In this document: in pieces, positions 50,882 to 63,793 of the stretch
Layout of the letters: every line of letters starts with the position of its first letter
Numbering within the stretch: the first letter of the stretch is position 1
Assembly: GCA_024803745.1 (NCBI GenBank)
Contig: JANJXV010000191.1
Span: forward strand, 1,240,001-1,304,000
Reading direction: 5' to 3'
From: Megascapheus bottae
Taxonomy: Eukaryota; Chordata; Mammalia; Rodentia; Geomyidae
DNA: 64,000 nucleotides
Position numbers and translations under genes: made by a program
Notes under the pieces: generated by a model
Databases searched by the model: none
What the model was told of the DNA's origin: nothing
Seen by the model: only the letters and a program-made list of their open reading frames with translations

Positions 50882-51300
50882 TTTATTTTTTTTTCATTTT
50901 TTTATTGTAATTAGTGAAAGGGTTAGATGATATTTGCCAGATAGAAGGTGCAGTAATTCACATACATTGATACCCTTTCACATGTCTTGGTACCCATTTC
51001 CCTCCAACCCCACACCCCCCACCCGTCTTGGTTTTCCCCCCTTCCCTATCAAATTTCAAATATCCAAATACAAATAAATTCAATATATCAGATAACAAAG
51101 TGAGATACTATACCAATATGGGATAACCAAGGGACAGCAAGCGAGATGAGAGACAACATAGTACATTAAGGACAACAATCATTCATTATATGGCTTTTGT
51201 GTCAATATCCTGGAGGTCCTTTCAATTAGCTTCACATTATATGGTCTTATATATGGCCTTTTGCTCTATTGCCAATCTCTGCTAGTAGAGCCCAAGGTTT

Positions 51301-54300
51301 CTACTGATTATGACGAATGAGGGAAACCACTGAGCCTAAGTTCCTTTGAGTCTGGCTTACTTCACTTAATATGATTTGTTCTAAGTCTTTCCATTTCCTA
51401 ACAAATGGGGCGATGTCATTCTTTCTGACAGCAGCATAGAATTCCATTGTGTACAAATACCACAACTTGTTGATCCACTCATCAACTGAGGGACATCTGG
51501 GTTGGTTCCATATCTTTGCTATGGTGAATAGTGCTGCAATGAACATTGTTGTGCTAGTGGGTTTAGTATGCCCTTGTTTCTGAATTGTTGGGTAAATGCC
51601 AAGTACTGGAATTGCTGGGTCATAGGGGAGTTGTATGTTTAGCGTTTTGAGGCACTGCCGCACTGCTTTCCAAAGTGGTTGAACGAGTTTGCACTCCCAC
51701 CAACAGTGTAGTAATGATCCCTCCTGACCACATCCCCTCCAGCATCTGTTGTCATTCGTTTTCCAGATCCTGGCCATTCTAACTGGAGTTAGGTGGAATC
51801 TTAGACTTGTTTTGATTTGCATTTCTTTTATGACCAGAGATGTTGAGCATTTCTTCATGTGTCTATAGGCCATTTTTGTTTCTTCTTCAGAGAAGGCTCT
51901 CTTTAAGTCTTTGGCCCATTTTGTAATGGGATGGGTGTTACTTTGGAGGTTACTTTTGGAGTGATTCAATTTTTTGAGTTGTTGATATATTTAGGTTTGA
52001 GGCCTTGTTCCGTTGTTTGGGTGATGAAGATCTTCTCCCACTCTGTAGGCTTCCTGATTAGTTTACTAGCTATATCCGTTGCCATACAAAAGCTCTGCAG
52101 TTTAATGCAGTCCCACTTATCCAGCCTTTCTCTGATTTGTTGTGATTCTTGGTCCTTATTAAGAAAGTTTCGACCTGTACCAAGGAGGCCTAGTGTATCT
52201 CCTATTCCTTCCTCTAAACTTTTCAGTGTGTCAGCTTTTACCTCCACGTCTTTGATCCATTTGGAGTCAATTCTAGTGCAAGGGGACAAAGAAGGATCCA
52301 ACTTTAGTTTTCTGCAGGTGTTTAACCAGTTCTGCCAGCACAACTTGTTGAAGAGGCTATCTTTCTGCCATTCTATTTTTTTTGGCTCCCTGGTCAAAGA
52401 TTAGGTGGCCATAGGTCTGTGGTTTAATATATGGGTCCGCAGTTCTACTCCATTGGACTTCAGGCCTGTTCTTGTGCCAGTACCAAGCTGTTTTGAGAAT
52501 TATAGCTCTGTAATAGAGCCTTAAGTTTCGAATTGAAATTACTCCAGCGCTGTTCTTTCTGCTAAGAAGTGTTTTTGCTATACGGGGTCTTTTATTATTC
52601 TATATGAAATTTTGAATTGCCTCTTCTATGTCTTTAAAGAATGACATTGGGATGTTGATGGGTATTACATTGAATTTGTAGATAGCCCTTGGCAAGATTG
52701 TCATTTTCACAATGTTGATTCTTCCAATCCAGGTGCACGGGAGGTTTTTCCATTTCCTTAGTTCTGCTTTCATTTCCTTTTTTAGGGTTTTAAAGTTTTC
52801 ATCTAAACGGTCCTTTACATTCTTTGTTAAGCTAATTGCTAGGTACTTTATTTTCTTTGAGGCTATTGTGAAAGGATTTTCTTTCCTGATTATTGCCTCG
52901 TTCCTCTCAGTGTTGGCGTAAAGTAAGGCAGTTGATTTGTGAGGGTTGATTTTATGGCCTGCTACCCTTCCAAAGCTTTGAATCAGCTCAAGGAGCTTGG
53001 GAGTAGAGTCTATAGGATTCTTTAAATACTGAATCATGTCATCTGCAAAGAGGGATAGTTTTATTTCCTCTTTCCCTACTTGGATCCCCTTTATGCTTGC
53101 TTCTTGCCTTATTGCACTGCCTAGGAATTCTAGTACTATGTTAAAAAGGAGTGGAGAGAGTGGGCATCCTTGTCTCGTTCCTGATTTTAGAGGGAATGGC
53201 TTTAGATTTTCACCATTAAGTATAATACTAGCAGTGGGTTTCTCATACACAGCCTTTATTACATTGAGAAATGTTCCATGGATTCCTAGTTTCTCCACAT
53301 CTTTTAACATAAAGGGGTTTTGGATCTTGTCAAATGCCTTTTCCGCATCTATTGAGACAATCATGTGATTTTATCCCTGCTCCTGTTGATGTGTTGAATT
53401 ATATTAATTGATTTGTGTATGTTGAACCAGCTTTGCCTCCCTGTGATGAATCCAGTTTGATCATAGTGTATATTTTTTTGATGAGTTGTTGTAGACTGTT
53501 GGCCAGTATTTTGTTGAGAAGTTTTGCATCGAGGTTCATCAAAGAAATGGGTCTATAGATCTCTTTCTTTGATGAATCTCTTTCTGGTTTGGGGATGAGG
53601 GATATGCTGGCTTCACAGAATCAGTTTGGTAAAGAACCTTCATTTTCAATTTCGTTGAAGAGCTTGAGGAGTATTGGTGTGAGCTCTGCTTTGAAGACCT
53701 TATAGAATTCATCTGTGAATCCATCTGGCCCTGGGCTCTTTTTAAGTGGAAGTTGTCTAATTTCCATTTCTATTTCAGAGCTTGAAATAGGCCTGTTGAG
53801 TTGGGTTAGCTCTTCTTGGTTCAGTGTGTGTATGTTAATATTGTCTAGGAATTCATCCATTTCTTCTAGATTCTCAAATTTGTTGGCGTAAAGGTTTGAG
53901 AAGTATTCCCTCATGATATTCTGGATCTTGGTAATTTCTGTCGTGATATTACCATTTTCATCTGCGATTTTGTTTATTTCGATATGCTCTCTTCTTTTTT
54001 TGGTAAGATTTGCTAAGGGCTTGTCAATTTTGTTAATTCTTTCAAGAACCAACTCCTTGTTTTGTTGATTCTTTCTATAGTTTTTTTTATTCCAAATCAT
54101 TTAATTCTGCTTTGATTTTAATAATTTGCTTTCTCCTAATGGGTTTAGGGTTGGTTGTTGCTCTTTTTCCAGGAGGTTAAGGTGAGACATTAACTACTTG
54201 GTTTGCCATTTTTCCAACTTGCTGTTGTAGGCACTCCGCGCTATAAATTTTCCTCTGAGTACTGCCTTTGTTGTGTCCCTAAGGAGTTGATATTTGTGTG

Positions 54301-55141
54301 CTCCTTATTGTTAAATTTCATAAACAGTTGGATATCTGTTCTGATCTCTTCGATTACCCATTGTTTTTGATTCAACAATGTGTGGTTCAGTCTCCATGAG
54401 TTACAGGGTTTTCTTTGGTGGAGATGTGTGTTCAGCTCCAATTTGATGCCTTTATGGTCTGAGAGTGTGCATGGAATAATTTCAGTGTTTCTGAATCTGT
54501 CCAGGTTTGCTTTATGGCCTAAGATGTGGTCTATTTTGGAAAATGTTCCATGTGCTGCTGAGAAAAACGTATATTGTGGTGTTACTGGGTGGAATATTCT
54601 GCAGATGTCTGTTAGATCTAGTTGGTCTATATAGTTGTTCAGTTCTAAGGGTTCTCTGTTGAGTTTTTGCCTTGTTGATCTGTCCATAGGTGAGAGTGGT
54701 GTGTTAAACTCACCAACAATCACTGTATTTCGATCTATGTATGGTTTCAGTGTAAGTAAAGTTTACTTGATGAAGTTTGGAGTTCCGGGATTTGGTGTGT
54801 AAATATTTAGGATTGTTATGACTTCCGGGAGGAAAGATCCCTTTAGTAGTATGTAGTAACCTTCTTTGTCTTTTCTTACTAATTTTAGTTTGAAGTCTAT
54901 TGTATCTGATATAAGGATGGCAACTCTAGCCTGTTTATGGGGGCAGTTAGCTTGATAGAGTTTATTCCAACCTCTAACTTTCAAAAGATGATTGTTTTTG
55001 GGTAAGATGTGTCTCTCGAAGTCAGCAGAACGATGGCTCTTGCTTTTTGATCCAACTAGACAACCTATGCCGTTTAATTGGAGAGTTAAGTCCAGTGATT
55101 TTGAGAGTTAGGATTGAGAGATATTTATTAGTTCCTACCAT
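51301..55141 (-). pseudogene. L1 ORF2 (U3)
   Basis: Endonuclease and RT segments are open in pieces (54241-54723, 53621-54100, 52600-53364, 51966-52397, 51301-51969). A Trp to stop change (EAIQNFI-stop, 52600) and the array-wide frameshift interrupt it. The C-terminal 222-codon frame is intact, including [16 protein letters not shown]. Confidence 0.9.
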
Positions 55142-55372
55142 TTTTAAAAGCTTTTAGTAGGCCCTGTGTCTTGACAGTTCTTGTGATCCTTAGATGGTAT
55201 GCTGTTTAGGTGCCATATCTTTCCCTATATTGCATTTATTTTGGTTTTCTATGTATAGAGCATCTTTGAGAATTCTCTGTAGTGTTGGTTTTGTTTCGAC
55301 ATATTGTTGCAGCTTTTCCCTGGAATGGAATGTTTTTATTTTTCCCTCAGTTATGAATGAGAGCTTAGTTGG

Positions 55373-56373
55373 CTACAGTATTCTTGGTTGGTAGTTATTT
55401 GATATAAGGGCATGACAGATATGCTTCCAGTCACTTCGTGCTTGCATGGTCTCTGTTGAGAAATCTGGGGTTATTCCGATTGGTTTGCCTTTGTAGGTTA
55501 CTGATCCTTTTTCCCTGGCTGCCTTTAGGATCTTTCCTTTCGTTTCTATTGATCCAGTTCGGATCACAATGTGGCGGTGGGATGTTCTTTTCTGGTCAGG
55601 TCTGTTTGGGGTTCTAAAAGGTTCTCGTATCTGGATGGGCCTGCCCTTCTGGATATTTGGGAAATTCTCTGAGATGATTCCCTGAAGTATATTTCCAAAT
55701 CCATTGACCTCTTTCTCTATGCCCTCCTCAGTACCAACTAGCCTTAAATTAGGCTTCCTAATTGTATCTTGGATCTCCTGAAGCGCTCTCTCATATTTCC
55801 TAGATTTGGATTGACTCATTTTCTGTTCTTTATAATACCTAAATTATCTTCAGCCACGGAAATTCTCTCCTCTGCAATGTCTAACCTGCTATCAAAGCTA
55901 TCTACTTTATTTTTCATCTCCCTTGCTTCTAATTGCTCACTTTTGATGCCTTACATCCCTTGTTTTAGATCATGTATGGATTTCTTTATCTCCTTGATTT
56001 CCTTTTGAGTGGTTAGCTCAGTAGCTTTATTTTCTTTGGACATTTGCTGGAGTTTGGTCACGTTTTTATTTGTGGATTCTTTGAATTCATCCATCTTTCT
56101 TTGAAAAACCTTTATTATGGCCTCCTTTATGGCTTCTTCTTTTTCACTTATCACCTTGTTTTTGCTTTCCTCTTGTTCAGGTATGGCTTCCTCCATTATC
56201 TCTTTCTTTATATTTTCACATTTTTCATTAATAATGTTTATCAATTGCATTTGTGTAGCAATTGGAAGACTCTCCTCTAGGTTTGCCAGTGACTGTTCCA
56301 TTGTCTGTTTACATTGGGTGGGGGATGTTGTTTCTTGATTTGACATTTTTCTTGAGTTTCTTGTTCTGCCCAT
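55373..56373 (-). pseudogene. L1 ORF1 (U3)
   Basis: A stop after DLKQGM (CAA to TAA, 55951) plus the 4-base deletion near 55825. Confidence 0.9.
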
Positions 56374-56936
56374 TTGAAAATGGGAGCAAGATTACTACTA
56401 AATACGATTATAGTTTTTCAGATATAACCAACCTAGACCTCTGTAGCTGGCAGACACTAGATGTTCACAAGTTTTGATTGGTATTATCACTCTTTCTTTT
56501 TGTGCACTTACAGACCAGCCTAATACAACCACTGATAAGCGATTTATACCCAAAACAATAAGCCTCTCAATCCAATCTCTATTGTCTTTAAGTCCCTCTG
56601 AGCCTAGAGAATAATTAACCACCTACATATACAATATTGCTCAACAGCCATCAAGTGTAGATCCGTGCAGTATAAGGGTTGAAAGACAAGCAGAGGTCCA
56701 GAGATAGAAAAAAAGAATGAGAGAGGTCAGGGGAGGTGCAAGAGGATTAACGTAGGAGTGTAAGAATATTGTAGTAATGAAGAAAAGTTATAGCATAAGG
56801 ATAACTGACATAAGTTGGTAAGTAGGTAACATATTTGAGTACAAAGTTTGGAAAGTATTAGAATAAAACTTATGTGTTGCTGCACGACTAGCTCTTAGCC
56901 CAACCAGTGGCCTCACAGTGGACCATGGGATGGATC

Positions 56937-58303
56937 TGTTTTTCTTGTCTACGTTGAGGGAAAGGGGTATTTCACAAGATGCAGAAGCGAAGATTTCAGA
57001 AGCAAATGCTGTGAGTGAATTAGCTCGTAAAAAGCATTTTTATTTTCTTTTATCTTTCTGCCAGTCTTGGGGCTTGAATTCAGGGCCTGAGCACTGTCCT
57101 CGGGTTTTCTCAAGTCTAGCCCTCTGCCACTTGAGCCACAGTGCCACATCTAGATTTTCTATCTATGTGGTACTGAGCAATCAAACCCAGATCTTCATGG
57201 ATGCTAGGCAAGCACTCTACCACTGTGCCAAACTCTCAACCCTGACATAGTAATTATAAAGTCATCATCATCATCATCATATCCAAATATCCTTTCTCCT
57301 ACAAAGAATGAACACTTAACTGTGTCTAATGCTTTTTTTTAATTTCACTAATTCTTCTGTGTTTTTCCCTCTTGCATTTTTTACACATGACAGCAAAGCT
57401 AATCATCAGGAAAAAATTGATTAGGATACAGAAACCTAATAATATCCTAGTAGATTGACGTCAAAAATATGTGCAAGATGCCCTGTGTGTTTGACCTAGT
57501 GGGAGAGTCCTTGGCTACCAAGCAGTAAGCCTCAGGTTTGATTCCTCATTACCACATACATAGAAAACGCTGCAAGTGGTGCTGTGGCTCGGTGGGACAG
57601 CTAAAGCCTAAAGAAAGCCCAAGAACAATGTTCACACTCTGAGGTCAAGTCCCAAGACGACGAAAAACAAAAAAATTCGACAAGGGGCAAAATGCAGGCA
57701 GAGAAGGCACTGTGAAGCAAATGTTTTGTAAAGGATGAGGGCAATATTGACCCTTAAGTTTGGATCTTACCTAAGAAAGGCTCCTTGAGCCTGAGACCAG
57801 ACTGGTAGTTGGGCCTAGTGGAAGACATTGGGATTGGACAAATAAGGTGTGCTGTATACTACATCCACATGTATATTGTGAGATTGGAGGAGAGATTCAG
57901 CCTCCACTATGTCTTTGGTGAGGTCTTTTGTGAGCAAGGATCTTTGGTCATTGGGCCCTGAAAGGTGACCCTGCCTCCCTCACAATGGAACAGAATATGG
58001 AACCCTGGTAACCAAGCCACTGTAACTAACAACCAGCTCAAGCCAGCTCACTTGGCCTGTGGCTCAGGAGGAAGAAAGATGTTGCTGTGCTGTTGCCAAA
58101 GGTCAGGAAACTCGAGTCTCAGGCATGGAAGTTGTGGATGTCTTACTCGAAGATGTACATGCTAGATCATTGCCAAGCCACAAATCCAGTATAACAGAAC
58201 TTTCTCTAAGAAGAAGGCCAGGAAAATCCAGGGCAACCAGATGAGGTAAATTTCTGAGAAGAAATGTATTTGACCCCATCATCCTCCCCACACACTACAA
58301 CTT
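56937..58303 (+). repeat. Inter-L1 block, U3/U4
   Basis: SINE, (TCA)6, SINE and exon-like frame in the standard order. Confidence 0.9.
58068..58245 (+). other. Exon-like open frame, U3/U4
   Basis: 178 bp with the majority peptide sequence of the family. Confidence 0.3.
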
Positions 58304-58720
58304 TCTTTTTTTTTCATTTTTTTATTGTAATTAGTAAAAGGGTTAGCTGATATTTGCCAGATAGAAGGTGCATTAATTCACATACATTGATACCCTTTCA
58401 CATGTCTTGGTACCCATTTCCCTCCAACCCCACACCCCCCACCCGTCTTGGTTTTCCCCCCTTCCCTATCAAATTTCAAATATCCAAATACAAATGAATT
58501 CAATATATCAGATAACAATGTGAGATACTATACCAATATGGGATAACCAAGGGACAGCAAGCGAGATGAGAGACAACATAGTACATTAAGGACAACAATC
58601 ATTCATTATATGGCTTTTGTGTCAATATCCTGGAGGTCCTTTCAATTAGCTTCACATTATATGGCCTTATATATGGCCTTTTGCTCTATTGACAATCTCT
58701 GCTAGTAGAGCCCAAGGTTT

Positions 58721-61700
58721 CTACTGATTATGACGAATGAGGGAAACCACTGAGCCTAAGTTCCTTTGAGTCTGGCTTACTTCACTTAATATGATTTGTT
58801 CTAAGTCTTTCCATTTCCTAACAAATGGGGCGATGTCATTCTTTCTGACAGCAGCATAGAATTCCATTGTGTACAAATACCACAACGTGTTGATCCACTC
58901 ATCAACTGAGGGACATCATGGTTGGTTCCATATCTTTGCTATGGTGAATAGTGCTGCAATGAACATTGTTGTGCTAGTGGGTTTAGTATGCCGTTGTTTC
59001 TGGATTGTTGGGTAAATGCCAAGTACTGGAATTGCTGGGTCATAGGGGAGTTGTATGTTTAGCGTTTTGAGGCACTGCCGCACTGCTTTCCATAGTGGTT
59101 GAACGAGTTTGCACTCCCACCAACAGTGTAGTAGTGATCCCTCCTGACCACATCCCCTCCAGCATCTGTTGTCATTCGTTTCCCTGATCCTGGCCATTCT
59201 AACTGGAGTTAGGTGGAATCTTAGACTTGTTTTGATTTGCATTTCTTTTATGACCAGAGATGTTGAGCATTTCTTCATGTGTCTATAGGCCATTTTTGTT
59301 TCTTCTTCAGGGAAGACTCTCTTTAAGTCTTTGGCCCATTTTGTAATGGGATGGGTGTTACTTTGGAGGTTAGTTTTGGAGTGATTCAATTTTTTGAGTT
59401 GTTGATATATTTTAGATATGAGGCCTTGTTCCGTTGTTTGGGTGGTGAAGATCTTCTCCCACTCTGTAGGCTTCCTGATTAGTTTACTAGCTATATCCGT
59501 TGCCATACAAAAGCTCTGCAGTTTAATGCGGTCCCACTTATCCAGCCTTTCTCTGATTTGTTGTGATTCTTGGTCCTTTTTAAGAAAGTTTCGACCTGTA
59601 CCAAGGAGGCCTAGTGTATCTCCTATTCCTTCCTGTAAACTTTTCAGTGTGTCAGCTTTTACCTCCACGTCTTTGATCCATTTGGAGTTAATTCTAGTGC
59701 AAGGTGACAAAGAAGGATCCAACTTTAGTTTTCTGCAGGTGTTTAACCAGTTCTGCCAGCACAACTTGTTGAAGAGGCCATCTTTCTTCCATTCTATTTT
59801 TTTGGCTCCCTGGTCAAAGATTAGGTGGCCATAGGTCTGTGGTTTAATATCTGGGTCCGCAGTTCTACTCCATTGGACTTCAGGCCTGTTCTTGTGCCAG
59901 TACCAAGCTGTTTTGAGAATTATAGCTCTGTAATAGAGCCTTAAGTTTTTAATTGAAATTCCTCCAGCGCTGTTCTTTCTGCTAAGAAGTGTTTTTGCTA
60001 TACGGGGTCTTTTATTATTCCATATGAAATTTTGAATTGCCTCTTCTATGTCTTTAAAGAATGACATTGGGATGTTGATGGGTATTACATTGAATTTGTA
60101 GATAGCCCTTGGCAAGATTGTCATTTTCACAATGTTGATTCTTCCAATCCAGGAGCACGGGAGGTTTTTCCATTTCCTTAGTTCTGCTTTCATTTCCTTT
60201 TTTAGGGTTTTAAAGTTTTCATCTAAACGGTCCTTTACATTCTTAGTTAAGCTAATTGCTAGGTACTTTATTTTCTTTGAGGCTATTGTGAAAGGATTTT
60301 CTTTCCTGATTATTGCCTCGTTCCTCTCAGTGTTGGCGTAAAGTAAGGCAGTTGATTTGTGAGGGTTGATTTTATGGCCTGCTACCCTTCCAAAGCTTTG
60401 AATCAGCTCAAGGAGCTTGGGAGTAGAGTCTATAGGATTCTTTAAATACTGAATCATGTCATCTGCAAAGAGGGATAGTTTTATTTCCTCTTTCCCTACT
60501 TGGATCCCCTTTATGCTTGCTTCTTGCCTTATTGCACTGCCTAGGAATTCTAGTACTATGTTAAAAAGGAGTGGAGAGAGTGGGCATCCTTGTCTCGTTC
60601 CTGATTTTAGAGGGAATGGCTTTAGATTTTCACCATTAAGTATAATACTAGCAGTGGGTTTCTCATACACAGCCTTTATTACATTGAGAAATGTTCCATG
60701 GATTCCTAGTTTCTCCACATCTTTTAACATAAAGGGGTTTTGGATCTTGTCAAATGCCTTTTCCGCATCTATTGAGACAATCATGTGATTTTATCCCTGC
60801 TCCTGTTGATGTGTTGAATTATATTAATTGATTTGTGTATGTTGAACCAGCTTTGCCTCCCTGTGATGAATCCAGTTTGATCATAGTGTATATTTTTTTG
60901 ATGAGTTGTTGTAGACTGTTGGCCAGTATTTTGTTGAGAAGTTTTGCATCGAGGTTCATCAAAGAAATGGGTCTATAGATCTCTTTCTTTGATGAATCTC
61001 TTTCTGGTTTGGGGATGAGGGATATGCTGGCTTCACAGAATCAGTTTGGTAAAGAACCTTCATTTTCAATTTCGTTGAAGAGCTTGAGGAGTATTGGTGT
61101 GAGCTCTGCTTTGAAGACCTTATAGAATTCATCTGTGAATCCATCTGGCCCTGGGCTCTTTTTAAGTGGAAGTTGTCTAATTTCCATTTCTATTTCAGAG
61201 CTTGAAATAGGCCTGTTGAGTTGGGTTAGCTCTTCTTGGTTCAGTGTGTGTATGTTAATATTGTCTAGGAATTCATCCATTTCTTCTAGATTCTCAAATT
61301 TGTTGGCGTAAAGGTTTGAGAAGTATTCCCTCATGATATTCTGGATCTTGGTAATTTCTGTCGTGATATTACCATTTTCATCTGCGATTTTGTTTATTTC
61401 GATATGCTCTCTTCTTTTTTTGGTAAGATTTGCTAAGGGCTTGTCAATTTTGTTAATTCTTTCAAGAACCAACTCCTTGTTTTGTTGATTCTTTCTATAG
61501 TTTTTTTTATTCCAAATCATTTAATTCTGCTTTGATTTTAATAATTTGCTTTCTCCTAATGGGTTTAGGGTTGGTTGTTGCTCTTTTTCCAGGAGGTTAA
61601 GGTGAGACATTAACTAGTTGGTTTGCCATTTTTCCAACTTGCTGTTGTAAGCACTCCGCGCTATAAATTTTCCTCTGAGTACTGCCTTTGTTGTGTCCCT

Positions 61701-62561
61701 AAGGAGTTGATATTTGTGTGCTCCTTATTGTTAAATTTCATAAACAGTTGGATATCTGTTCTGATCTCTTCGATTACCCATTGTTTTTGATTCAACAATG
61801 TGTGGTTCAGTCTCCATGAGTTACAGGGTTTTCTTTGGTGGAGATGTGTGTTCAGCTCCAATTTGATGCCTTTATGGTCTGAGAGTGTGCATGGAATAAT
61901 TTCAGTGTTTCTGAATCTGTCCAGGTTTGCTTTATGGCCTAAGATGTGGTCTATTTTGGAAAATGTTCCATGTGCTGCTGAGAAAAACGTATATTGTGGT
62001 GTTACTGGGTGGAATATTCTGCAGATGTCTGTTAGATCTAGTTGGTCTATATAGTTGTTCAGTTCTAAGGTTTCTCTGTTGAGTTTTTGCCTTGTTGATC
62101 TGTCCATAGGTGAGAGTGGTGTGTTAAACTCACCAACAATCACTGTATTTCGATCTATGTATGGTTTCAGTGTAAGTAAAGTTTACTTGATGAAGTTTGG
62201 AGTTCCGGGATTTGGTGTGTAAATATTTAGGATTGTTATGACTTCCGGGAGGAAAGATCCCTTTAGTAGTATGTAGTAACCTTCTTTGTCTTTTCTTACT
62301 AATTTTAGTTTGAAGTCTATTGTATCTGATATGAGGATGGCAACTCTAGCCTGTTTATGGGGGCAGTTAGCTTGATAGAGTTTATTCCAACCTCTAACTT
62401 TCAAAAGATGATTGTTTTTGGGTAAGATGTGTCTCTCGAAGTCAGCAGAACGATGGCTCTTGCTTTTTGATCCAACTAGACAACCTATGCCGTTTAATTG
62501 GAGAGTTAAGTCCAGTGATTTTGAGAGTTAGGATTGAGAGATATTTATTAGTTCCTACCAT
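58721..62561 (-). pseudogene. L1 ORF2 (U4), with the longest open RT frame
   Basis: A 622-codon frame (58916-60784) runs from palm motif A ([11 protein letters not shown]) through FADDMIQYL to the cysteine-rich C-terminus. It stays open because the T-run near 59808 is one base shorter than in U1-U3 and the base missing near 37077 in U1 is present. A stop (NQP-stop, 58916) removes the last 65 codons. Upstream pieces (61041-61520, 61661-62143, 62183-62404) lie in separate frames, and the array-wide deletion at 60783 separates the endonuclease from RT. No ORF2 protein of normal length (about 1,280 residues) is possible. Confidence 0.9.
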
Positions 62562-62792
62562 TTTTAAAAGCTTTTAGTAGGCCCTGTGTCTTGACAGTTC
62601 TTGTGATCCTTAGATGGTATGCTGTTTAGGTGCCATATCTTTCCCTATATTGCATTTATTTTGGTTTTCTATGTATAGAGCATCTTTGAGAATTCTCTGT
62701 AGTGTTGGTTTTGTTTCGACATATTGTTGCAGCTTTTCCCTGGAATGGAATGTTTTTATTTTTCCCTCAGTTATGAATGAGAGCTTAGCTGG

Positions 62793-63793
62793 CTACAGTA
62801 TTCTTGGTTGGTAGTTATTTGATATAAGGGCATGACAGATATGCTTCCAGTCACTTCGTGCTTGCATGGTCTCTGTTGAGAAATCTGGGGTTATTCCGAT
62901 TGGTTTGCCTTTGTAGGTTACTGATCCTTTTTCCCTGGCTGCCTTTAGGATCTTTCCTTTCGTTTCTATTGATCCAATTCGGATCACAATGTGGCGGTGG
63001 GATGTTCTTTTCTGGTCAGGTCTGTTTGGGGTTCTAAAAGGTTCTCGTATCTGGATGGGCCTGCCCTTCTGGATATTTGGGAAATTCTCTGAGATGATTC
63101 CCTGAAGTATATTTCCAATACCATTGACCTCTTTCTCCAAGCCCTCCTCAGTACCAACTAGCCTTAAATTAGGCTTCCTAATTGTATCTTGGATCTCCTC
63201 AAGCGCTCTCTTATATTTCCTAGATTTGGATTGACTCATTTTCTGTTCTTTATAGTACCTAAATTATCTTCAGCCACGGAAATTCTCTCCTCTGCAATGT
63301 CTAACCTGCTATCAAAGCTATCTACTTTATTTTTCATCTCCCTTGCTTCTAATTGCTCACTTTTGATGCCTTGCATCCCTTGTTTTAGATCATGTATGGA
63401 TTTCTTTATCTCCTTGATTTCCTTTTGAGTGGTTAGCTCAGTAGATTTATTTTCTTTGGACATTTGCTGGAGTTTGGTCACGTTTTTATTTGTGGATTCT
63501 TTGAATTCATCCATCTTTCTTTGAAAAACCTTTATTATGGCCTCCTTTATGGCTTCTTCTTTTTCACTTATCACCTTGTTTTTGCTTTCCTCTTGTTCAG
63601 GTATGGCTTCCTCCATTATCTCTTTCTTTATATTTTCACATTTTTCATTAATGATGTTTATCAATTGCATTTGTGTAGCAATTGGAAGACTCTCCTCTAG
63701 GTTTGCCAGTGACTCTTCCATTGTCTGTTTACATTGGGTGGGGGATGTTGTTTCTTGATTTGACATTTTTCTTGAGTTTCTTGTTCTGCCCAT
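62793..63793 (-). pseudogene. L1 ORF1 (U4)
   Basis: The N-terminal 185 codons and C-terminal 148 codons are each open. The 4-base deletion near 63245 is the only clear break, making this the least damaged ORF1 in the array. Confidence 0.9.

Larger units (their letters stand above)
50882..56936 (-). mobile_element. Array unit U3: nearly full-length L1
   Basis: About 6.06 kb. Nearly identical by eye to U4 over the compared ORF2, ORF1 and 5' UTR regions. The two share private changes such as the 'actccttgttttgttg' variant context and 'gttatgacttccgggagg'. Confidence 0.95.

Noticed and set aside
34664..58303. Inter-L1 block interpreted as an unusually long L1 5' UTR
   Set aside because: It contains two SINEs and a non-L1 segment, and a diverged copy exists at 462-1822 without L1. 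A flanking genomic segment is simpler, though a genome-wide check of dispersed copies would settle it.
58916..60784. 622-codon frame taken as a functional reverse transcriptase gene
   Set aside because: It is the interior of an L1 ORF2. The endonuclease is out of frame, the last 65 codons are removed by a stop, and the upstream frameshift is shared by all array units.
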